From Sphagnum compactum (lineage: Eukaryota; Bryophyta; Sphagnopsida; Sphagnales), in contig OZ234501.1 of the NCBI GenBank assembly GCA_965153455.1, positions 11,098,001 to 11,162,000 on the forward strand: a DNA stretch of 64,000 nucleotides, written 5' to 3'. Below are positions 24,540-36,561 of this stretch, piece after piece. Within the stretch, counting starts at the first letter, position 1. The number at the start of each line of letters is the position of its first letter. The notes under the pieces are model-generated. The model worked only from the letters and a program-made list of their open reading frames with translations, ran no database searches and was not told the DNA's origin. The position numbers were made by a program, and so were the translations under genes.

Positions 24540-27500
24540 TATTACGAGGATTTGACATTATCTTTCAATTTATTTTTCAAATTTAGATTGTTTAGATTGT
24601 TTAAGCTTTTTACAAATGTTTTTATTATTAATAATGGATTGTTTCTTTTCAAATTTCTACAAGAAATCAATGTTATTTGTTTTCACAACTTGGTGGCCAC
24701 CAAATTGAATTCATATTTACAATTTTTTTAATAAAGTTTATTTTACCAGTTAAAATTTTAATGTGATCTATGTAAACTTTTCTTTAACATGAACTTGCCA
24801 TGGCGTTACTAAAGTTTAATTTGTAAACATATTTGTAAATATTCTTTTTTTTTGAGCTTTTCCTTTTGGTCCTATTGTCAATGAGATGATTTATAATGAA
24901 AGTTTGAATAAATATAACATTGTCAAGTTATTGTTTGGATTTTCGGACTTTTGTAAAGTCTTAATTTATTAAATATGTGTTCTAGTAAACTTGGTTCTAC
25001 AATCAATTTAGGTGCGATCCTATTAGTGTAAAAACCTTTATTGTAGTGTAAATCTTTTTTTAAACCTCGAGCTCCCTTACACTAAAACTTGAGTGGCAAG
25101 TTTTTTTTGTTCAAGTTTTCTTGCACTTGAAGTTTTAATGCAAATTTATGGAAATGACAATTGTGGTTTGACTTCAAGTGGGCTAGTATATGTATTTTTT
25201 GTTCCTAGATCACCTAGCTTTTCTAATGATGTAAATGTTTTAATTATTGATTGACTTTTTCTTCCCCTTCTCAATGCATGTTCAAAAATTCAATCATTCA
25301 TTGCTTGATTCTTATTTGTTCACAATTTGGCTATGTTCACAATTTTAATTGTTCATACTTCACACATTGTTTTGCAAGTTTTAACAACTTAAAAACAACT
25401 TGGCTTCAATTAAACTCCAGTGTTCATTTGTAATTTTCTCAAAATTGTGGTAAGTTTCTATAAATTCTTTTAACAATCCCTTTTAACACAATCTTGGAAT
25501 AATTCACATATTTCCAAAAAATGCAAAGCTACAATATCAACAAATAGAATGGTAAAAAAAATTGAAATTAAAAATTGAAATTAAAAACCTTACAAACTAA
25601 CCAATCAATTGTTTTTGGTAAATATTGTTGATGAATAGAAATATGTATTCACTAATAATATTCGTATGAACGATGTTGAAGGGAGTCCAAAAAATATGTC
25701 AAGATTTGAAAGTGGTAATAATCATGTTGAAAATGAACACATGGTCAATAATATTAAAGAAAGTTTAAAAACCACTAATAGAAATGCATTAAGTTGGGTT
25801 TATTCATAATGTAAATGAAGTCTCCTTTGTTGATTTCATAAATCCACATCAAGCATTTCTTGTTTGTCATAATAATTAGTGAATTCAAGTACATTTAATA
25901 TATAGACCAAATGCAAAAAAAACCCATTACTTGTTCCAAAAATAATTGGATTATAATTATGAAAAAACATGTGGATGTACAAAACATGGGATAATATGCA
26001 AAAATATGAGGAAGTGAATAGTGGCATAAAGACGTCTTTGGAAAGACATCCTACTTTTAAAAGACCAATAATACCATCCAAACATATTTCAAGATAATTT
26101 GGTGCAATGGATCCTTTTTAAAAGATCATGAAAAACGAAAAACATTTGTTTATGAATTATTAATTTGTTGCAAAAACTTATTCGCCTATCATAATTGTGG
26201 AGAGTACACATGCTTGCATCAATTGATATTGTAACAATCAATTACTAAAGTAACATTCTATTCTTATTGATTTTGTTTTGTAGAACAAGTTTTGATTTGT
26301 GGATGTCAAAAGATGGTCATGATATTTTTTCACTTGTGGTCAAATTTTTGGGCTATGATTAGGAGCCAAAACATAAATTACTATTGGGCTATTTGAGGCA
26401 ATTGAGACCTTAAGGGGAAAGTTGCCAAAAACCAACTTCACATGTTGTTTGAAAAGTACAATTTGACCCCCAAAAGTAATTGATTATATGAAAGATGAAG
26501 TATTTAAATACAATGATAAAAACTTCAAAAACTATTGTAAGTTGTGATCCTTTTAAGGTTTAAAATAAATCATATGAATATGTGTTATGACCTTAGTCTT
26601 GGTTGTGACCAAGGCTAGGACAAGACAAGGGAATCAAATTAGGAAGAATTAAAGGCATGGCTATACTTTAAACACACGCAAGGCAATGTGAAAGGGAAAT
26701 GTGTGGGAGTGCAAAAGGGGAGCCCCCAAGAATATTTCTAAGTGCACTCTCACTATGCATGGGAGTTGGAAATTTCAGGGTGTCTCAAACCTTTAGTTCG
26801 AGGTTTAGGGGACCAAATCTTATCCAAATCAAGTGATCTTTTGATTTTTTAATTTTTTAAAAGATTAATATAATAAATTGGGATTTTAATCCCAAAAAGA
26901 ACATGGCAATTAAAAGTTATAAGGGTTTGAAGGTGAAACTACCCATATAATATATAATATATAACCTTCCCAACCATATAAATGACAATTTGAAAGATTA
27001 TGTCAAGTTCAATTGATGAACATGATATGTCATTTGAAACAAGCTCAAATGAATTCATAGGGCATCATAATCTCAAATAGGGAATAGGCACCACTTTCAT
27101 GCTTGTAATATACTTTGTAACTTTTTGCCGCACTTGCACCAACATGAAAAAAATGTGGAAGTCCTTAAATAGGGAGTCGATAATTTGCAAAACTATGATT
27201 CCTAAAACTTCAAAAGCTCATTTAACTTCCTTAAAACATTCAAATTTCAGAATCTAAAGGTCTATCTTGTATCCTTTGCTTGCCTAAATATATAAACCCC
27301 TAGAGCTAGCAAGCTTCTATTGGAAGCCAGGCTCATGGTTTTCCCTAAACACAACTTCAAAAACTAATTCCAAATGCAATAATTGCACTCTTGTTCGGTT
27401 TGTGTAGTTTGATATGATCAACATGTCAACTTGAAGAGTTATTCCTAATCCCATCCCAAAGCTCTTGCACCCCTATTTTCTATCTTTTATTGGGAGCTAA

Positions 27501-27690
27501 AGAACATGCTTCATGATTTTGCATTTCATTACTAAGCTAAGATTAAGGAAGGTTTTTACCACCGATAACATTTGATAAACTTTGGGGTGTGTTTACATGC
27601 TTCAATTGACATGAACAATATTTTAAGGTTCATCACACACATTCATGGTTTAATTGATTATAAAAATTGGTTGAAAAGTACCAAAATGTG
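24540..27690. other. Long AT-rich spacer, no gene recognised
   Basis: Short ORFs only. No recognisable domain or terminal repeats. Confidence 0.5.
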
Positions 27691-28950
27691 TCATTTATTT
27701 ATTTGACTAGTTAACCATTTTGGACAAGTTGATTGGTCAAATTGACTACTTTGACAATATTTTTTATGGCATTTTTGTTAGTTTTTTGTTGGTCATGTCA
27801 ACTAATCAATTTCGTTAACTATCATTTTGTTTGTTAATCAAAATGATAATCAAAATGAATGACAATTTGATTCAATATGTAGGTAGGGCTTGGGAAGGTA
27901 GGTAAATAGGTATGTAAAACTTAGCCTCATCTAGACACCTAGGCTAGGAACCTATACCTACCTATACTTACGTCCTACTACCTTAGGCTAGAATGTAAGT
28001 TTAAAATATAACCTAGACACATAGGGCTACAAACCTAGCTAGGTTATTTCAGCTAAAATAGGATATTTTGTTTAATTACTTAGTTAAGTGACCTAATTAC
28101 ATAAATTGCAAGTGCAAAGACTTGAACCCCTAACACTTCCACATTGAAAGACTAAGATTTCAAGTACCATTGCACCACACTTTCAACAAACATTAAATTA
28201 TTTCATCTTATTGTTATGAACATTTTTTTAAAAACCTACCTAAGAAGCCTAACTAGTCTACCCTTACCTACCTAACTTATCTTGCATAGCCTATCTACCT
28301 AGCTACATAACCTATTTACTTGGCCCAACCTAGCTACCTACCTAGCCTAATTACTTTGCATAAGTACTTAGCCTACATTTAGTTACCTATCTAATCGACC
28401 CACACCCATAAGTAGGTCATAGTTCAAGGTAAACTTAGGTCAGTCATAGTATGATGTAGGTGTGTAAAATATGTAGGTAAATAAGTAGGTAGCATGTACA
28501 ATCAAGTTTAAAGGAGCCATAAGACATGTAACCAATCATCTCTTTAAGGTACCTATTCATCACCTACCTACCTAAGCCTTAAATATCTATTGAATCAAAT
28601 TGTGATTCATTTTGATTACCATTTGGACTAACAATCAAATGATAGTTGGTCAAGACGACCAATCAAATAACCTTAGATAATTAAAATTTATATTTGTTTA
28701 ATTATGAGTATGGTTTACAAAAATTTGAAATTTTCATTTGATTGAATTTGTTTTCTAAAACTAAAGGTGTTCATTTTGACTAAATATCACATTCGATTAA
28801 GTAATAAAAAAAAATGTTTTTAATAAAGGTGTTCATTTTTGACTAAATATCACATTTGATTAAGTAATCAAATTTTTTTTTTGATCAATTGAACCAATCA
28901 ATATAAACACATGTGTCATTTCAACAATTAGGGCCTTTAATCAAATTGAT
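27690..28950. mobile_element. TIR element with TAGGTAGG-type core
   Basis: The left arm (27790-27885) and right arm (28577-28660) are inverted copies. The left reads TAACTATCATTTTG, AATCAAAATGAATGACAA, TTTGATTCAATA. The right, inverted, reads CAACTATCATTTGATTGT, AATCAAAATGAATCACAA, TTTGATTCAATA. Weaker pairing (GTTGATTGGTCAAATTGA with TTGATTGGTTCAATTGA) extends outwards to about 27.7 and 28.9 kb. The core (27890-28570) is dense in CCTACCTA/TAGGTAGG words and holds a SINE-like head at 28.11-28.18 kb. No transposase, so it is non-autonomous. A related fragment lies at 8.1-8.45 kb. Exact ends and target duplication are not resolved. Confidence 0.55.
28105..28190 (-). mobile_element. tRNA-derived SINE-like head
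   Basis: On the minus strand GTGTGGTGCAATGGTACTTG (28180-28161) resembles an A box. GGGGTTCAAGTCTTTGCAC (28130-28112) resembles the B box GGTTCRANNCC. The spacing of about 40 bases fits a tRNA-like RNA polymerase III promoter. The tail and a target duplication are not visible. Confidence 0.4.
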
Positions 28951-29016
28951 CAAATATTTAGTCAAAATGGATGAGGCAATCAAATTGGATGGCTTGAAAA
29001 TCCATAATTTTTTGTA

Positions 29017-29627
29017 ACGAGTGTTGTGACCCGTGGTTACGCCACTCCAGCCACCCGTGGCACCTCGCCCGGCCCCCCGCAGCGGCTGCCCTGGCCGCTG
29101 TTTTTTTTGGCCTCTCTGAGGACCTCGTTTCAGGACCCTAACGACGGGTTTTCTTTCTGGGAACCTCGTTTCAGGTCCGTCTCGAGGTCTGGACCGGGTA
29201 CTGAAAATCTCGATTCAGGTCCTTTACCGAGGATTCTGGCCACCTCGGTTCAGGTCCTCGAAGGTTTTGAGGACCTCGCTCATTTCAAGACCTCGTCTTG
29301 TTTTTCTTCTTCCTCTTGGGGACGTGGTTTAGGGGTTTAAGACAAACAGACAGACGGACAGACGGGATCTGGGTTTCAGGACCTCGACAGATGGACAGAC
29401 GGGATTTGGGTTTCAGGACCTCGATAGATAGATAGACACACACACACACACACAACGTTTGTTTTTTCAGAGATCAGAGACATCATGGCAATTTCTAAGA
29501 ATTTGCTTTTCAAAGATGTTTCCCAACTGCCCTAACTGCCGCCGGTTCTGGCGTAATGTTAAAACGCAGAACGTCTTGTGACACATAGACGGACACACAG
29601 ACACCACGTTTAGGATAGTAGGTATAA
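29017..29627 (+). mobile_element. GC- and CpG-rich retroposon-like element, copy 1
   Basis: An abrupt GC-rich island in AT-rich DNA. It begins ACGAGTGTTGTGACCCGTGG and continues TTACGCCACTCCAGCCACCC. Its right part has runs of GACAGACGGACAGACGGG and ends near GGACACACAGACACCACGTT. The same two ends, inverted, border the 268-bp element at 44679-44946, so they define one family. The interior differs: here it is a minisatellite (see separate entry). The first peptide frame, TRGYATPAT, is shared with the other copy, but the ORFs after it diverge, so I do not call a protein. The structure (conserved 5' block, GACAGACGG-type 3' block) suggests a non-LTR or SINE-like retroposon. Confidence 0.55.
29109..29440 (+). 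repeat. ACCTCG-TTCAGG minisatellite within the GC-rich element
   Basis: The motif GACCTCGTTTCAGGACC recurs about eight times with irregular spacing (for example near 29121, 29164, 29209, 29247, 29270, 29379 and 29417) and many variants. In its right half two units of ACAGACGGGATYTGGGTTTC plus AGGACCTCGA are in tandem, about 38 bp apart. A CA microsatellite closes it at 29436-29454. Confidence 0.7.
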
Positions 29628-29639
29628 TAGATGTTTTCA

Positions 29640-30880
29640 ACAAAGTAATACATTTGGATTTGTAAAAAATGCATTACATGGCCTAAGAAATTTAGAAAAT
29701 GTTATCAAGAATGGATAAATGCATCATTGATTTTGGTTTACAACCTTGGGAATTAAATCCCTAATCACAACAAGGTGATCAAATTTTTTTTTGTTCAATT
29801 TGCATTGTGTAGTGTTTTTTAATTTTCTAATTATGAGTATAACCTAATCTTGATTTTTAATTGTTTTGTGACAAATATGCAAGAAACGTTATCATTTTTC
29901 AAGAAGCTTTGCAATTTTGGATGAAGCTATTGTATTTGTTTATAATCAATAAATTGAAGCTCATATAGTTATGTGTTTTCATTTTTCACATGAAAGATTG
30001 TTGAAATAATGGTGAAAGTTTTGTCACTTGTCTCTTCTTGTGCTTTGAATAAATCATGTCGTCATTTGTCGCTCAGTGTTTGCCTTGTTTGTTGCAATTT
30101 CCATGGGGTTAAATTTTTTGTAAGGAAATTGATTTGAATGGCATTGTTGATGCATCTTTTGACAATGGTTTGGTAGGATATCATGCAAAGTTAAATAACT
30201 TTGCAAAAGACATGAAGAAAGAAGTTGCTTCAATGTTGGACCTTTTTTTGGCTTTCATTTGAACCTATAATGCAAGAGCCTTTGATTGGTGTTTTCATAT
30301 ATTTGTTGATAATAAAAGACTGCTATTGCTAAAATTTATGAAAGGAAATCTATCTTGCTTATGCTTTTAAAGTGTTATTAGCATTTTCATCATATGTCTG
30401 ATGTAGAGACTCATATGTGAATGATGAAGATTTCAAATGTTGAATGCTAACAAGTAGCTTGGTATAATGGGATCAATTGAGAACTATTGATGTTTCATAG
30501 ATTTTAGGTGGAGGTGAAGGAGATACTTTGTTGATTGCAATGATAAAACAAACATGTGAGAAAATGTCTCTCACCATTGGTCTTCTTTCAAGACATGATT
30601 TGAGTGTTGGGGGTTCACAAATAGAAACTAAGAGGATATTTTCACTTCCTAGAATTTTAACCAATTTTCATTGATGTTGCATGTAATAAGAAATTCTAAT
30701 AACTTTACTTTTAATAACAAGAATCGACCCAATGATTTGAGAGCTGGTTGCAAATCCTCAAAATACTTTAAAAAGAAATTATTCACAGTGTCTAAATAAA
30801 TTTTAGATGAAGAGTTAGAGGAAGCATTTAAAGGTTCTTTTGAGCAAGAGGAAATTTTGGATGCTTATTAGTAGTTAAAT
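29640..30880 (+). pseudogene. hAT-type transposase C-terminal remnant
   Basis: Broken plus-strand frames read EIDLNGIVDASFDNGLVGYH, NNFAKDMKKEVASMLD, then much later EKMSLTIGLLSRHDLSVGGS, QIETKRIFSLPRILTNFH, NFTFNNKNRPNDLRAGCKSS and LEEAFKGSFEQEEILDAY. The S-x-x-E-x-x-FS-x-x-x-ILT segment followed by an N-K-N-x-P-x-D stretch fits the hAT C-terminal dimerisation domain, and xxASMLD fits the stretch before it. Many stops and frameshifts. Terminal repeats were not found. The GC-rich element lies just upstream. Confidence 0.45.
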
Positions 30881-30889
30881 TTGTGAAGT

Positions 30890-32069
30890 AGAAAAGTATG
30901 AAACATTAGAGTTGTCTGTAAAGTCTTGCGATTAGGGGGCGAAAACAGTCAGTTTCAGCATAATAGGGCATCAAACGCGTAACTGGGAATGAAAATTTTA
31001 CAAAGCAAAACAACTAGGACCCAAACTAGTTTTTCCACCAGTTTTGGTGGGAAATTGAATTTCATCCTGACTATCCTTTTTCCAGAGCGCCACCACTGAT
31101 GCTACATATATTTTCACTGCTCCCACCTGTACAAATACCTACTACAATTACTCTCGAACCTTGTGCATTAAATGCTGAGTTTCAGGATTTCATACTGAGA
31201 ATTAATAAAATTTCCTTACTTTGCGGATACCACTGAAGGAGGGGAGGGGGTGAAAGCAGACCCAAAGATAGGGTGACTTTAGGGATAACTCTATTGTGAT
31301 GTCAAGTTTTATTTTTGTTTAAAATAAAATTTTCGGTGGTCTAATTTAAAATTTTGTTAAGGACATAAAAAGGATTGCAAACAGGATAATATATAAAACC
31401 ATTTCGGCTACAAACAAAAATTCCTCAAAAACCAGTGTAAATTGGGAGAGCCTAACACTGTTGGAACCCACCCAATCAATCTATGAAGGAAGGTAGTTTG
31501 TTCTGTTTTGTTTTGTAGTTATGAGATCCACCGAATTGGGATGCTTCAGATCATGTTCTTGTTGTCTTTGGAAAGCGCTCAATGAGGAGGGCTGCATGGG
31601 CTTGGTTTGTGGGGCAAAAGTTCTTGAATATTGAATGATTTTTTCACTGAAAATTAAATTAAATCATACGTGGAAATTTTGGAGGAATTGGAATGTGCCT
31701 TTAGTGTTGTTGGAAAGATCTTGATGAGCAGGATTTAATGGAATTTATTTGGTAAGATTTGGATTCAGAATGTGTGGGAGGAGATATTGATTTTGAAGTG
31801 ATTTCTGCCACTGAAAATTCAAATAAATTTCAGGTTTTGGAAGGAAAAATCAGTTGAGAACGTGATAACACTTGAAGGCTTACCATTTAATTCAAGGATG
31901 ATTTCCTTTCATATTTGGCTGTTCAAAAAATCGATACATACATTGCAAAACAGTGTTCACATGTTGAGTTTCCCTATTTTGTAATGGGTTCACCAACCTT
32001 TCGAAACCAAAAAGTTGAAAAAAAAAACCAAAAAAAAACTGTACACTACTTTAAAAGAAGACAATCTAA
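30890..32069. other. Spacer without a recognised gene
   Basis: Includes a mixed-composition stretch (30930-31290) that could be old LTR sequence. No domain seen. Confidence 0.4.
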
Positions 32070-32173
32070 AAATTGGAATACACACAAACAATTTTTCAGG
32101 TGGTCCAGTAAAATCCGGTGCAATACTTAAAAAAATTGGACCACCTGAAAAACTATTTTGTGTGTATTGAATT
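32070..32173. repeat. Strong short hairpin, about 34-bp arms
   Basis: GGAATACACACAAACAATTT + TTCAGGTGGTCCA (32075-32107) pairs with TGGACCACCTGAAAAA + CTATTTTGTGTGTATT (32137-32168). There are only a few mismatches and a loop of about 29 bases. A further few bases (AATT) pair outside. It could be a small MITE or a small-RNA precursor. Confidence 0.7.
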
Positions 32174-32650
32174 GTAATTGCAGACGATGTTTATGACGTT
32201 TGCAAAACTTGCAGGGGATCATCTAGTGTCAGAACTGGCATTCTAGTAATTGAGAGATCATGGGGACAGAGAGGTTCAGATAAACTGTTTTGAGCCAGAG
32301 TTGAAGAAGAAGAAGAAGATATGCAACCGTTGAAAGTTGGCCAACATTTTTTGAAGTCTTACTCATTTAGGCTAGTTTTGTTGTTTCTGCTAGATTGTTG
32401 TTTCTTGCTACTAGTTTTGACCTTTTTGTTCTTTTGTCTGGATTTCAATTCATAAGCCTATCATGACAAGTGATTTACATCTGCATGTAACTGATGGAAA
32501 GCTGGGTTCCATGAAGTGGGTGGGATTCCCAGCATTCAGTAATTATATATCATGCATCCAATCTCCTCTTTCAGCAATTCACACCTTTTGATGCAAACAA
32601 TGGACTTTGATCCTGAAGAGTTTTGTTTCTTATTTTCCTCTCTAAAATAG

Positions 32651-33418
32651 ATCATGTCAAAAGCAAAGAGACACAGCAACAGATGAAGGAGAGGGGGTGC
32701 AGATTAACCCGCACATTCAGCGGCCTACATGAACCAGCCAGCACCTACTACATTGCAGGTACCTTCTTCACCTTCTTATTATTTAGGTCAAAGTGGGTTT
32801 ACTTTCAAAGTTCTTACAGAACCCAATTGTGAAAAAATCATTAATTATAAAAAATTATTGATTCCAGAGACAAAAATAACTTACATTCAATAACTTATTT
32901 CCCCCTGTTGGTCTGAAAATTGAGAAACAACAAATGTGCACACCATCTCATTGAGGGCTTTCCAATGGTACCACCAAGTAGGGCCCCACAGTTTGCAAGG
33001 CTTACATCCAAAGAGACACCTATCTCTCAATATAAGGATACCGTCCTTCCACAAGATCAGGACCTTGAAGCCCAAATTTAAGCTTTCTGGGGTTTTTTAA
33101 ACATCCTCTAGGAGGCCTCGCTCAAGAAGGTGAAGGTACGAGTTTTTTGGAGATGGTTCAATCTTCAATGTTCATCCTGGCCAGAAACTCTTCGCCAAGC
33201 CTTTTAATGGATTTACTGCTGCCGATAAGTACACCACCCCCCCCCCCCAATGAAAAGAAGAAAGTTAAGCAGCTTGTAAAGATCAACCAAGCTCTGCAAG
33301 ACCATATAAAGCAAGCCTATGCCATCCCCAAAATCATCCACTGGCCGATTAGCGATGGGAAAGTTGAGATCTCTCCAGTGTCCACCCAATCTACTACTTT
33401 GAGACTAGTGGTGGTCAG
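32651..33418 (+). CDS. Two candidate exons of an unidentified gene
   Basis: Exon 32651-32758 is bordered by TCTAAAATAG and GCAG|GTACC. It encodes HVKSKETQQQMKERGCRLTR followed by a stretch ending in EPASTYYIA, and ends with one base of a codon. Exon 33127-33418 starts with two bases after GCTCAAG, which fits that phase. It encodes EGTSFLEMVQSSMFILARNS, a short poly-proline run from a C12 tract, then a lysine-rich and amphipathic part (KKKVKQLVKINQALQDHIKQ, KIIHWPISDGKVEI), and ends at GGTCAG|GTAAGT. If the last intron is not spliced, the frame closes at once with TAA. I do not recognise the protein. The intron between them contains a copy of the ~450-bp repeat family. It may be a real gene fragment or chance ORFs with splice-like borders. 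Confidence 0.3.
32850..33030 (-). repeat. ~450-bp repeat family, partial copy
   Basis: TCAATAACTT, GTGCACACCATCTCATTGAG, GGCTTTCCAATGGTACC and TAGGGCCCCACAGTTTGCAA match, in reverse complement, the third tandem unit at 41.1-41.3 kb. Confidence 0.7.
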
Positions 33419-33859
33419 GTAAGTTGTGACTCTAGAGATCAGTCTAGAATGACATAGATAGCAATCAAATGCACCACTACTAAATGTTTCTACAAATGAC
33501 AAATTGTTTGGGACCCACTAGTGTTTTGCACACTGTTGTCATTTGGCACTAATTAAGTAAAAGGGGAAGTGGTTATTCTGCCCACTAGTCTATCATGTCT
33601 TGAAGGGTTTGGTTTCAGGTTAGTCACAAGCATTGGCCCTTGATTCCCGGAGAACATTGCTGGTAGCCTAGAGAAGGAAAATTGTCAGCAGACAGTTTCC
33701 ACAGGGTCCCACTAGCCTATTCAGGTCCTTTATCTTTTGAACTGACTGCAGATCTGACTGACAATCCCATCACCCTGGCAACTCTCTTCTGTTAGGCATC
33801 ATGGATGACCAACAAAAGCCTTTTGCAAATAACAACTGCTGTGTTTGTCCTCCAATAAC

Positions 33860-33882
33860 CTACTACTACTACTACTACTACT
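33860..33882. repeat. (CTA)n microsatellite
   Basis: About seven units. Confidence 0.9.
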
Positions 33883-34059
33883 TAGAGCCCTCATGTGTGT
33901 GACCTGTGTGACTTCCCTTCATCCACTCTCCATTACATTCCAATCTTTACTTGTAGGCCCATGAATCTTAAACCTCCTGTCAGTTCACCCATCCCAGTGT
34001 TATTCCAGTGAAACTCGGCTTAACTTGAGAGTTATTCTGAAACCTTCTAAAAAATTTCA

Positions 34060-34620
34060 AAAAATTGATTTAATTAATTATTACCAGAGACAGATATCAC
34101 TCTAGATTTCCAATAACTTTTGCTCTGTTTGTTCAAAATTTGCAAAACAACATATCTGCACACCACTTTGTCGAGGGCTTTCTGGTGATACCAACACTCG
34201 AGTGAGGCACCCTCACCATTTGTGAGGGTTATGGTGTGATCACATCCAAACAAACAAACACTTATCTTAATATATATTAGCGTAGCTTGTGCTATTGACC
34301 CAAGTGTGAATTGGTTACTGAACTAATTTTTCCTTCCAAAACCATTTCTGTAATTTAATTGAATTTTCAAATCACCTTTATTAAATCCTATTCACTAAGG
34401 GCTTTGCAACAATATAAAGAGCGCCCCCAAATTCCCCCACGATTTTTGATTTTGATTTAAATGAATTTACAATGAAAGTTTTGTTTAATATTCGATAACT
34501 TCTCCATTGTAGGTCAAAACATTATGAAACCCACTTGGTGCACCCCTACTCATTGAGGGCTTTCCAATTGTATGAAGAGTGCGACAAGAAGCACTGTGAT
34601 GAGAAATTACACCTTCATGT
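34060..34620 (-). repeat. ~450-bp repeat family, three fragmentary copies
   Basis: Cores GTCGAGGGCTTTCTGGTGAT (about 34172), TCACTAAGGGCTTTGCAAC (about 34395) and TCATTGAGGGCTTTCCAATT (about 34550) occur with neighbouring CAATAACTTTTGCTCT and CACACCACTT words. All are minus relative to the 40-kb array. They may be overlapping truncated units. Confidence 0.6.
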
Positions 34621-36019
34621 CTTGTGTATTGTCCAAAACCTTGGATTTGTTAGATTTGTGCAAATGTCCAATGAGATGTGATTCTTTACTTTTCAAACTT
34701 TTAGTTAATTGAGCAACTAAATCTATAAATGTTTAGAATAGAATTATATATTATTACAAAGTCATTTTATATTGAGTTAACATTATAAACCTATTGATAT
34801 GCAAGCTTTACATAGTATCTATCAGGTTTTCATTTTTCATTTTTTTTCCTTCTTCAAATTTCTGCTGTAGCACAGTAGCACAGGCACCATTTGCTCAACC
34901 ATAAGAAAATCTAAGTCAAATTTGGCTACTTAAAAAAAACTTCTTCTGAGTGTCACAATTATCTCCCAATTTTAGGTAGCTTTTTATTTTCCCTTTTTCT
35001 ACATAAATTAACTAATGATGAGTTGAACTCTATTACCAAGTGGAATTTTGGTATTCAACTAATAATTAATTAATTCACTTTTCCTAGAACAATTGATCCC
35101 CATTCACTAAGTGAGTAGCCATTTTTATTACAATAAATTTTATCTCAATTCACCCAAATATTCGTGAAATGCATAATGGAATGTGCCACATCCCTTACTC
35201 GTCACAACAAATGGTTGATGTACATTGATTGTTTATGATATTTTAAAGGAAATTTATTATGCACTTGGGAGTCCAAAACCTGCTACTGAAATCATTCGAT
35301 GACAAGTCAACATGTGTAACACATCAATATATATTCTTATAAAATCCATGTACATCATCTTGTCTAGTACAAAATATTTTTGTGATATTATGGTCAAATA
35401 ACTAAGATTATTTAATTCTTATTTGCTCACTAATAGTTGAATATTAGTGTGGCAAGGTTTTATAACTGCCAACTATTTGCAACTTATTATGTTTCCCATT
35501 TCTTCCATTACATTTGTGAAGACTTGGTGTCCCTACTTGTATCTGTTGAATTAGATTTTTCTTGTTTTCTTTACAACATATTAGGTTTTGTAATGCTTCT
35601 AAATACATTAGAGGTTTTTTTTCCTTTCTTTATACTGGAATTTTTGGTTCAGTTTTATCACTGTTTGGTTCATTAATCAAATGACATTGTAACACGAAAT
35701 CAGGTCGCCACACCAATGTGAACACTTCCTGCTCTTGGGATCTAAATTTGCTTTATTAGCCGTCTTTTGCTATGGCATCTCCATTACTGTTGCATGGAAT
35801 TGCATGGGGTTGGATCTCTCTGGTGTTGTGTGCTGTGTGGTTCAGGGAAGAAGGCGGCTGGGAATGATGAAGAGTAATGGAGCTGAATTTATGAGAAGGT
35901 GGGAGGAACGGCGACGGATGTGTGGGAGATGGACGGAACGGAGTAGGAGGATTTTTATGAGGCTTCTAAAAGAAGTTAGCCAAGGGAGGGCAATTGTGGG
36001 CTGGTAGTGGTCTGATCTG
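34620..36019. other. Spacer without a recognised gene
   Basis: AT-rich to about 35700, then mixed. The 90-codon ORF at 35735-36007 has a hydrophobic N-terminus and an Arg-rich C-terminus but no family match I can make. Confidence 0.4.
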
Positions 36020-36310
36020 GGAGGAGAACATTCAGGAGGTAGAAAAGCTTGTGCTCTGGACATTTTTTTAAAAGGTAGGTGTAAGTAGCTCTGTGTGGGA
36101 GGACTTGGCTGGTTGTTAAAACTCTCCACTGCGCAGCAACTTGGCCAAGTTGATGCAGATGAACATATGGAGGGCTAGACTTAAATAGGAGTCTGGTCTT
36201 TGATGAACATTTGGTAGTCAGGAAGCTTGTGCTTTCGGGCAATTTTTGTAGTCTACACTTAGATGAGTATTCTGCAGTAGGGAAGTTTGTACTCGCTGGC
36301 ATTTTGTGAA
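36020..36310. repeat. Diverged local repeat, three units
   Basis: GAACATTYGGTAGTCAGGAA + GCTTGTGCTYTSGGCAATTT-like segments begin near 36027, 36203 and 36264. Spacing is irregular (176 and 61 bp). Confidence 0.5.
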
Positions 36311-36561
36311 TGTAAGAGGCAAGCATTGGTTGCAGCAGGATTCTATTCGGCTGATTTGTATGAGTAGAATAAGTGTATGCTTCTGATCATAGAATGTACA
36401 CAGGAAGAGTCAGTGGGGAAATATAAAGGAAAAGATCAGAGGTTGTGTCTTGGCGAAGTAGATCAGAAAATACAAGGTCGCTTAGATTCGCACGGACGGT
36501 TTTTATGTTATTTGGTCTTGCACCCTCTCTTTTTAGGTTACAACATAACTGTCACATAAGA

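Noticed and set aside
29026-29340. 104-codon ORF in the GC-rich element
   Set aside because: Only the first nine residues (TRGYATPAT) are shared with the other copy; the rest is minisatellite translation.
35735-36007. 90-codon ORF with a hydrophobic start
   Set aside because: Cys-rich hydrophobic stretch followed by Arg-rich sequence; no family match and no supporting context.
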